DNA of 64,000 nucleotides from Mimachlamys varia (Eukaryota; Mollusca; Bivalvia; Pectinida; Pectinidae): NCBI GenBank assembly GCA_947623455.1, contig OX392530.1, positions 1,277,501 through 1,341,500 on the forward strand, in the 5' to 3' direction. This document shows, one piece after another, positions 47,801-56,800 of this stretch. Position 1 is the stretch's first letter; each line of letters opens with the position of its first letter. The translations under genes and the position numbers were made by a program. The notes below the pieces were generated by a model. It saw only the letters and a program-made list of their open reading frames with translations. It was not told the DNA's origin and made no database searches.

Positions 47801-50800
47801 CAAAATCCCTGGTCGGATTTGGTTTCTTTTCACACCATAGCATCACACAATCAAGGTATACACTTGATTAGATTTTGGTGGTCATCAGTCAACGTAAAAT
47901 ATCACAAGCCACAGTTGACCGCTCTGTCAACTTTCTATCTTTTATCATGCATAGATAATTTTTATATTAAAATGATTAAAAGATTATTTTAAATGATATC
48001 GAAAGTAGATTAATGTATAAACAATATAAGTAGTTCCTTATTTATCTAGACGAAGTCAGTACGACAAATACACCAGTTCCATTATACCACGTGGCCTGAC
48101 CACGGGACTCCAGATCCTAACGAACTTGTCGTATTCCATCGCCGCGTAAAGCAGTACGAGACCGTCTGTACAGGGAAGATGGTGGTTCACTGCAGGTATG
48201 TTAACGATGGTGGTTCACTGCAGGTATGTTAAAAATGATGGTTCACTGCAGGTATGTTAACGATGGTGGTTCACTGCAGGTATGTTAAGATGGTGGTTCA
48301 CTGCAGGTATGTTAAGATGGTGGTTCACTGTAGGTATGTTAAAGATGATGGCTCACTGTAGGTATGTTAACGATGATGGCTCACTGTAGGTATGTTTAAG
48401 ATGGTGGTTCACTGTAGGTATGTTAAGATGGTGGTTCACTGCAGGTATGTTAAGATGGTGGTTCACTGTAGGTATGTTAAGATGGTGGTTCACTGCAGGT
48501 ATGTTAAGATGGTGGTTCACTGTAGGTATGTTAAAGATGGTGGTTCACTGGAGGTATGTTAGTGATGGTGGTTCACTGCAGGTATGTTAAGATGGTGGTT
48601 CACTGCAGGTATGTTAAGAAGGTAGTTTACTGCAAGTATGTTAAGATGGTGGTTCACTGTAGGTATGTTAACGATGGTAGTTCACTGTAAGTATGTTAAA
48701 GATGGTGGTTCACTGGAGGTATGTTAACGATGGTGGTTCACTGCAGGTATGTTAAAGATGGTGGTTCACTGTAATTATGTTAACGATGGTGGTTCACTGT
48801 AAGTATGTTAAAGATGATGGTTCACTGTAAGTATGTTAAATATGATGGTTCACTGTAAGTATGTTAAAGATGGTGGTTCACTGTAAGTATGTTAAAGATG
48901 GTGGTTCACTGTAAGTATGTTAAAGATGGTGGTTCACTGCAAGTATGTTTAAGATGATGGTTCACTGTAAGTATGTTAAAGATGGTGGTTCACTGTAAGT
49001 ATGTTAAAGATGGTGGTTCACTGCAGGTATGTTAACGATGGTGGTTCACTGCAGGTATGTTTAAGATGGTGGTTCACTGCAGGTATGTTTAAGATGGTGG
49101 TTCACTGTAAGTATGTTAAAGATGGTGGTTCACTGTAAGTATGTTAAAGATGGTGGTTCACTGCAGGTATGTTAACGATGGTGGTTCACTGCAGGTATGT
49201 TAAAGATGGTGGTTCACTGCAGGTATGTTAAAGATGATGGTTCACTGTAAGTATGTTAAAGATGGTGGTTCACTGCAGGTATGTTAACGATGGTGGTTCA
49301 CTGCAGGTATGTTAAAGATGATGGTTCACTGCAGGTATGTTAACGATGGTGGTTCACTGCAGGTATGTTAACGATGGTGGTTCACTGCAGGTATGTTAAC
49401 GATGATGGCTCACTGTAGGTATGTTTAAGATTGTGGTTCACTGCAGGTATGTTAACGATGGTGGTTCACTGCAGGTATGTTTAAGATGGTGGTTCACTGC
49501 AGGTATGTTTAAGATGGTGGTTCACTGTAGGTATGTTAAAGATGGTGGTTCACTGTAAGTATGTTAAAGATGGTGGTTCACTGTAAGTATGTTAAAGATG
49601 ATGGTTCACTGTAAGTATGTTAAAGATGGTGGTTCACTGTAAGTATGTTAAAGATGATGGTTCACTGTAAGTATGTTAAAGATGGTGGTTCACTTTAAGT
49701 ATGTTAAAGATGATGGTTCACTGTAAGTATGTTAAAGATGGTGGTTCACTGTAAGTATGTTAAAGATGGTGGTTCACTGTAAGTATGTTAAAGATGGTGG
49801 TTCACTGTAAGTATGTTAAAGATGGTGGTTCACTGTAAGTATGTTAAAGATGGTGGTTCACTGTAAGTATGTTAAAGATGGTGGTTCACTGTAAGTATGT
49901 TTAAGATGATGGTTCACTGTAAGTATGTTAAAGATGGTGGTTCACTGTAAGTATGTTAAAGATGGTGGTTCACTGTAAGTATGTTAAAGATGGTGGTTCA
50001 CTGTAAGTATGTTTAAGATGGTGGTTCACTGCAGTTATGTTTAAGATGGTGGTTCACTGCAGGTGTGTTTACGATGGTGGTTCATTGTAGGTATGTTTAC
50101 GATGGTGGTTCACTGCAAGTATGTTAGTGATGGTGGTTCACTGTAGGTATGTTAAAGATGGTGGTTCACTGCAGGTGTGTTTACGATGGTGGTTCACTGC
50201 AGGTATGTTTACGATGGTGGTTCACTGTAGGTATGTTAAAGATAGTGGTTCACTGCAGATGTGTTTACGATGGTGGTTAACTGCAGGTATGTTAGTGATG
50301 GTGGTTAACTGCAAGTATGTTTACGATGGTGGTTCACTGTAGGTATGTTAAAGATAGTGGTTCACTGTAAGTATGTTAAAGATGATGGTTCACTGTAGGT
50401 TTATTTGAGATCGATCGTGGTTCGCTGCAGATATTTTTACGATGGTGGTTTACTGCAGGTATGTTTACGATGGTGGTTCGCTGCTGGTATGTTTAAGATG
50501 GCGATTCCTAGATTTACATTGCGGGTGTCGTCGATGAAGATATAAAAGGCACTTACTCTTCTGGAAACCTGGTCTTATCCTCTTGTTCTTTTACAAGGGT
50601 ATCCATGGTAATAGTTCCTTTCTTTATATTTTGCCTATTTTGCCATTAGTTCAATCGATTTTGGTTTCGGTTTATGGTTTTGGTGACGCTTTGGTTTTTT
50701 CTTTTTTTTCACTGTAGTTATGCTAACGCAACTAATTTGTTGATTCCATCTATTTTTGTGATCTTTTCGCTTCTCATCATTTATTATTACGGTTTGTTTT

Positions 50801-53800
50801 ACAGTTAGATGACAGTTTATTGCCGAACTCTTTTTCAGTGCTGGTATTGGCAGAACAGGAACATACCTCGCCCTTGATGCTCTGTTGGACTACGGGAAAG
50901 AGGCCGGTAGAATTGACGTCATGCAGTACATTAAAACAATGCGGAAGGATAGGGTCAACATGGTTCAAACAGCTGTAAGATATTCTATAGCATTGCTGTC
51001 CTAGATAATTGGTACTTGGAGGCAATATATACTATTGTGTATGATAACAGTTTAAAGTTTCATGGTAGCGGTATACCAGTTTGATACAGTGTTGGATTTG
51101 TATTGAACAATGTAATGTAAAAGCTCTAAAATGCTCTTGATTACACTGTTTCCAAATCAAGATAGAGAATGAGCTCAGAGAAAGAAACATATTAAAAATG
51201 AAGTTTGATATGTGCAAACCAAAGATTTTTTTATCCTTAAGCCTTTCTAAAATGTACATTAACAACAATCGCTATGATACGTAATGAACCCAGATTGGCG
51301 CCATGTATTATTGCAGATTAGTTGTTGTTATTGTTCGCACCTGGTTAACAAACGCATACGTAGGATAACTAATTTTGTATTGAGATTGAGAATATTGACA
51401 ATTAAAGAAATTTTTCGTTAATTTTTCTATTAAAATCATCCTAGTACTCGGTTTGACATTCTTCCAGTTAATGGAATAACACATACACCTGTAAAATAAT
51501 GGGTGATTATAAAATAGAAACCTTTTAAACCATGTATGTTAATGTGAAGTCAAAACAAAAAGTGATTGTTAATTTCTTATCTTGCAACCAGCTGTTGGCA
51601 CTTGCTCCCGGTCTATTGGTAGTCTGATCCTGCATTTGTTAGAAATGGTACTTGTTTTGGATGGGGAAATGGATGTTCCTTAACTAGACGACGTTATAAT
51701 GTGAACTGATCGACTTGCAGAGATAATGGTGTGAAAAAGTCAAATGATTTAATAATATATCGTCATCGTTAATAAATTAAATGAAAACGGAACGCATGAA
51801 CGCCCATCATCCTGGATGTCCTGATGTCTCACGCGAGCACATTTCAATTCATTTAACGGTATAAACATAGAAAGGAATAGAAATGAAAATAAACATAGAA
51901 ACATAAATGATTTTTCAAAAAGAATTGCTCAATCTGCACCAAATGGTTGCATACAAAATTGACCATTTAAGGCGATATCAATTTCCCATGGATACAATTA
52001 AAATATGTTTGGTACATGATATCGATAGCATAGATATATGAATTGTGTCAGTTTAAAAAAAAGCCTAGGACTTTAATTATCAAACAGAAAACATATAAAG
52101 GAGCACTGAGCGCATTAAGTATCACCATATACTAAGTATCACCCGCTACATGACAGCTATTTTGTTATTGAATTCCAGTAATAATTGTATCTACAGGAAC
52201 AATACATCGCCATACACCAGATCCTTGTGGAAGCCTTCGAAATGCCGGATACTTTGATTCCCAGAATGAAGTACCACAAGACATATAGCGACATCTCCAA
52301 TAACGGGCCCAAGAACCAAACAAAACTCAGACAAGAGTACCAGGTTATACAATCATTGCTTCTATACAATAGGTGTACAAAATCGATGTTTACCGTGTCC
52401 AGTTTTATATAATTGATATAACTTATTACTGTAAACCAACTTATTTTTGTGGTGACCTAATTTCGCGTTTTCATATTAAACGACTTTAACGTGGTGATTT
52501 AATTTCGCGATAAATAGGTTATAAATTCTATTTACAGTTCAGTACAGTACTCCTACATTTGACATACCTCTGATTGAAACTATTTCGCATCGATTAATTC
52601 GAATCAACCGCGAAATACGCTATATATAACTGAATACTGTTAATATAATTAACGGAGTTCTGTACATATAATTAACTGAGTACTGTTCGCATTATCACGA
52701 AAGGAAATATGTTATGCATCTCTTTCAAAAAGACCTTACTGGGCAGTGTATAGAGCTACATACAGTCACCACATCGCATTGTGAACAAGATAAATTGCAA
52801 ATTCTGGCAAAGATTTACACGCGACCAGTCTGAGCAATAAAGACATGTTCGATACGTACATCATGTGTATATAGTAGAACTTTCTGTTAATAATCAGTAC
52901 CATTGAAATGTATTTACTTTTTATTTATTAGTTGACACAAACCCTAAAGCCAAAACTTGCCGAAACCGACTGTAAAGCTGCTTTACTACCGGTCAACAAA
53001 CAGAAAAACAGGACTCTCACCGTCCTAGCAGGTAGGTTCACAGGACTCTCACCGTCCTAGCAGGTAGGTCCACAGGACTCTCACCGTCCTAGCAGGTAGG
53101 TTCACAGGACTCTCACCGTCCTAGCAGGTAGGTTCACAGGACTCTCACCGTCCTAGCAGGTACGTTCACAGGACTCTCACCGTCCTAGCAGGTACGTTCA
53201 CAGGACTCTCACCGTCCTAGCAGGTAGGTTCACAGGACTCTCACCGTCCTAGCAGGTAGGTCCACAAGACTCTCAACGTCCTAGCAGGTAGGTTCACTGG
53301 ACTCTCACCGTCCTAGCAGGTAGGTTCACAGGACTCTAACCGTCCTAGCAGGTAGTTTCACAGGACTCTCACCATCCTAGCAGGTAGGTTCACATGACTC
53401 TCACCGTCCTAGCAGGTAGGTTAACAGGACTCTCACCGTCCTAGCAGGTAGGTTCACTGGACTCTCACCGTCCTAGCAGGTAGGTTCACTGGACTCTCAC
53501 CGTCCTAGCAGGTAGGTTCACAGGACTCTCACCGTCCTAGCAGGTAGGTCCACAGGACTCTCACCATCCTAGCAGGTAGGTTCACAGGACTCTCACCGTC
53601 CTAGCAGGTAGGTTCACAGGACTCTCACCGTCCTAGCAGGTAGGTTCACTGGACTCTCACCGTCCTAGCAGGTACGTTCACAGGACTCTCACCGTCCTAG
53701 CAGGTACGTTCACAGGACTCTCACCGTCCTAGCAGGTAGGTTCACAGGACTCTCACCGTCCTAGCAGGTAGGTCCACAAGACTCTCAACGTCCTAGCAGG

Positions 53801-56800
53801 TAGGTTCACTGGACTCTCACCGTCCTAGCAGGTACGTTCACAGGACTCTCACCGTCCTAGCAGGTAGGTTCACAGGACTCTCACCGTCCTAGCAGGTAGG
53901 TCCACAGGACTCTCACCATCCTAGCAGGTAGGTTCACAGGACTCTCACCGTCCTAGCAGGTAGGTTCACAAGACTCTCACCGTCCTAGCAGGTAGGTTCA
54001 CTGGACTCTCACCGTCCTAGCAGGTACGTTCACAGGACTCTCACCGTCCTAGCAGGTACGTTCACAGGACTCTCACCGTCCTAGCAGGTAGGTTCACAGG
54101 ACTCTCACCGTCCTAGCAGGTAGGTCCACAGGACTCTCACCGTCCTAGCAGGTAGGTCCACAAGACTCTCAACGTCCTAGCAGGTAGGTTCACTGGACTC
54201 TCACCGTCCTAGCAGGTAGGTTCACAGGACTCTAACCGTCCTAGCAGGTAGTTTCACAGGACTCTCACCATCCTAGCAGGTAGGTTCACATGACTCTCAC
54301 CGTCCTAGCAGGTAGGTTAACAGGACTCTCACCGTCCTAGCAGGTAGGTTCACTGGACTCTCACCGTCCTAGCAGGTAGGTTCACAGGACACTCACCGTC
54401 CTAGTAGGTAGGTTCACAGGACTCTCACCGTCCTAACAGGTAGGTTCACTGGACTCTCACCGTCCTAGCAGGTAGGTTCACATGACTCTCACCGTCCTAG
54501 CAGGTAGGTCCACAAGACTCTCACCGATCTAGCAGGTAGGTTCACAGGACTCTCACCGTCCTAGCAGGTAGGTTCACAGGACTTTCACCGTCCTAGCAGG
54601 TAGGTTCACAGGACTCAACTCACCTAACAGGTAGGTTCACGGGACTCTTAATGTCCTAGCCAGTACGTTTACAGGACTCTCACCGTCCTAGCAGGTAGGT
54701 TCACAGGACCCTCACCATCCTAGCAAGTAGGTTCACAGGACTCTCGCCGTCATAACAGGTAGGTTCACTGGACTCTCACTCTCCTAACAGGTAGGTTCAC
54801 AGGACTCTCACCGTCCTAGCAGGTAGGTTCACGTGACTCTCGCCGTCCTAGCAGGTAGGTTCACATTCGTAGTGCAAAGGATATGATCCAACATGTACAA
54901 CAGTCAAGTAGAAGGGAGGACACAAAATGTAGCCTTTTTAACATAATATTATAATTCTATTGTTTTGCTTAGATAATTAGTTTGGTCATTATCATGATAC
55001 AAATGGATAGGACAACTATATATTGACTCCATTACAATTACTGTGTAACTGCTTATTTCAACTTGATATATTAGCATGTAATGGGGGTGCTAATGTAGGG
55101 GAAACGAAAACCAGGAGAAATTATATCATTAGTACTTTAAGGAAGCTGCTCCTACCATAGTGAGTACAACACCAGTACCAGTCAATCTACTTTGGTTGCT
55201 AATGGTATTTCACATTTGATAAATATGTAAAAAAAAAAGGTAATGTTTCCCTCTTGTTTTGTTCAGCGGACAAGTTCAGGGCGTACCTCCGATCACAAGC
55301 ACCTGACAGAACGGACTACATCAACGCCGTCGCGGTTCCTGTAAGTACTGGTGATGTGTTACTGTACACACTCATTGTCATCAGACGAATTAACTAAGGT
55401 CCATAATTGTATACCAGGTGCGGTGATGTATATAACGTGCCCTAATGAATTTGATACATGAGTTCATGTTTACCCTCAATGATATATTATCGTATATGTT
55501 GCAAAACAAAGGTTTCTAATTAACCCAATATGTGTCACTGATATCTTTGCGTTGCGTATATTATTGAAGCAGAATACGCTTACCCTTCCGGAACACCTGG
55601 CCCTATTCTTTTGTGCTTTTACGAGGGTCTCCATGTAAATATTTTCTTTGTCCCTATTTTGCTTCTTGTTTAACCGATTTTGAGTTCGGATTATGGTTTT
55701 GTTGACGCTTTGATATTATCTAATTTTGTTTGATAACCTAATGAACATATTGTTTAAATAACCATTCGAATTAATCCTGTCGAAATACTGATTTCCATTA
55801 CCTAGTCCTACACATCTAAGACTGGATACATCGTCACCCAGACACCTATGGAGGATACTGTAGTGGACATGCTAACACTGATTATGGACCACAACTGTCA
55901 AACTATTGTCATCATTGAGACTGATGTCATTGTAAGTTATCACAATGAAGTCATCCGTTCATAATTAACATTACCAGGCTACTGACAACGTATCCCTGCT
56001 TACCTATAGTGTTTACATGTCGTAATAGATTCGATATTCAAAAGCTTGCTCTAAATATCGTGATTTTCGTGATCGATGTCGACCGCTGAAAAATAAACTA
56101 ACACAGGGATTTGGGGTAAACAGGTTGATAAGAACTTTGGGCAACTTTTATTGTCACTATCTTTGTCTCATTCAGATATATTCTGTATCTATGTGTTATG
56201 AAAATGGACGTTTTTGCGTATGCTCATTAGTGTGCTAACTTGTTGTGACTGACAATGATAACTCGGTTCGCATTTGAAGGACTTGATGGCAGTGTATTGC
56301 AAAAGAAGGGGAATCTGACCTTACTTACAATGCACTTGTTCCGGTGTGGAAGCATTGCTCTGTTTTTAAAAAGTATATAATCATATTCAAACAGAGAGTC
56401 TTTATCTTCTAGGACTGGCTGCCAGAGGACGGCAAGGATAAAACAGTTGGACATTTTACGTTGGAACGAAAAGGAAAGTCCTCAACAATAGCAAATGTTG
56501 ATTTGATAGAAATCGCAATTCATGACCAGGTAATCAATTTGCAAGTTCAATGATAACATTTGATTTGGTTTTTTGAACATTAATCAATGATCAATTTTCA
56601 TGTTTTAACATTTGGATGTATTCTTTTGTCAAACAAATTTACATGACCTTCACAAACGACACAGACAAGTTCCTGTATATGACAATATTAAAATATGTAT
56701 TTTATTTGGAAATAGATAAATGAAATTGACACCAGGGTTCGCGTGTTTCTCCTGTCGGGTTGGGAGAGAGATGCACCAGTTCCTAAGGACTCGTCCTGGC

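Noticed and set aside
48178..50500. Possible CRISPR array
   Set aside because: No unique spacers between repeats: the units are head-to-tail, and the repeat is derived from the adjacent exon. The same applies to all other arrays, and the genome is eukaryotic.
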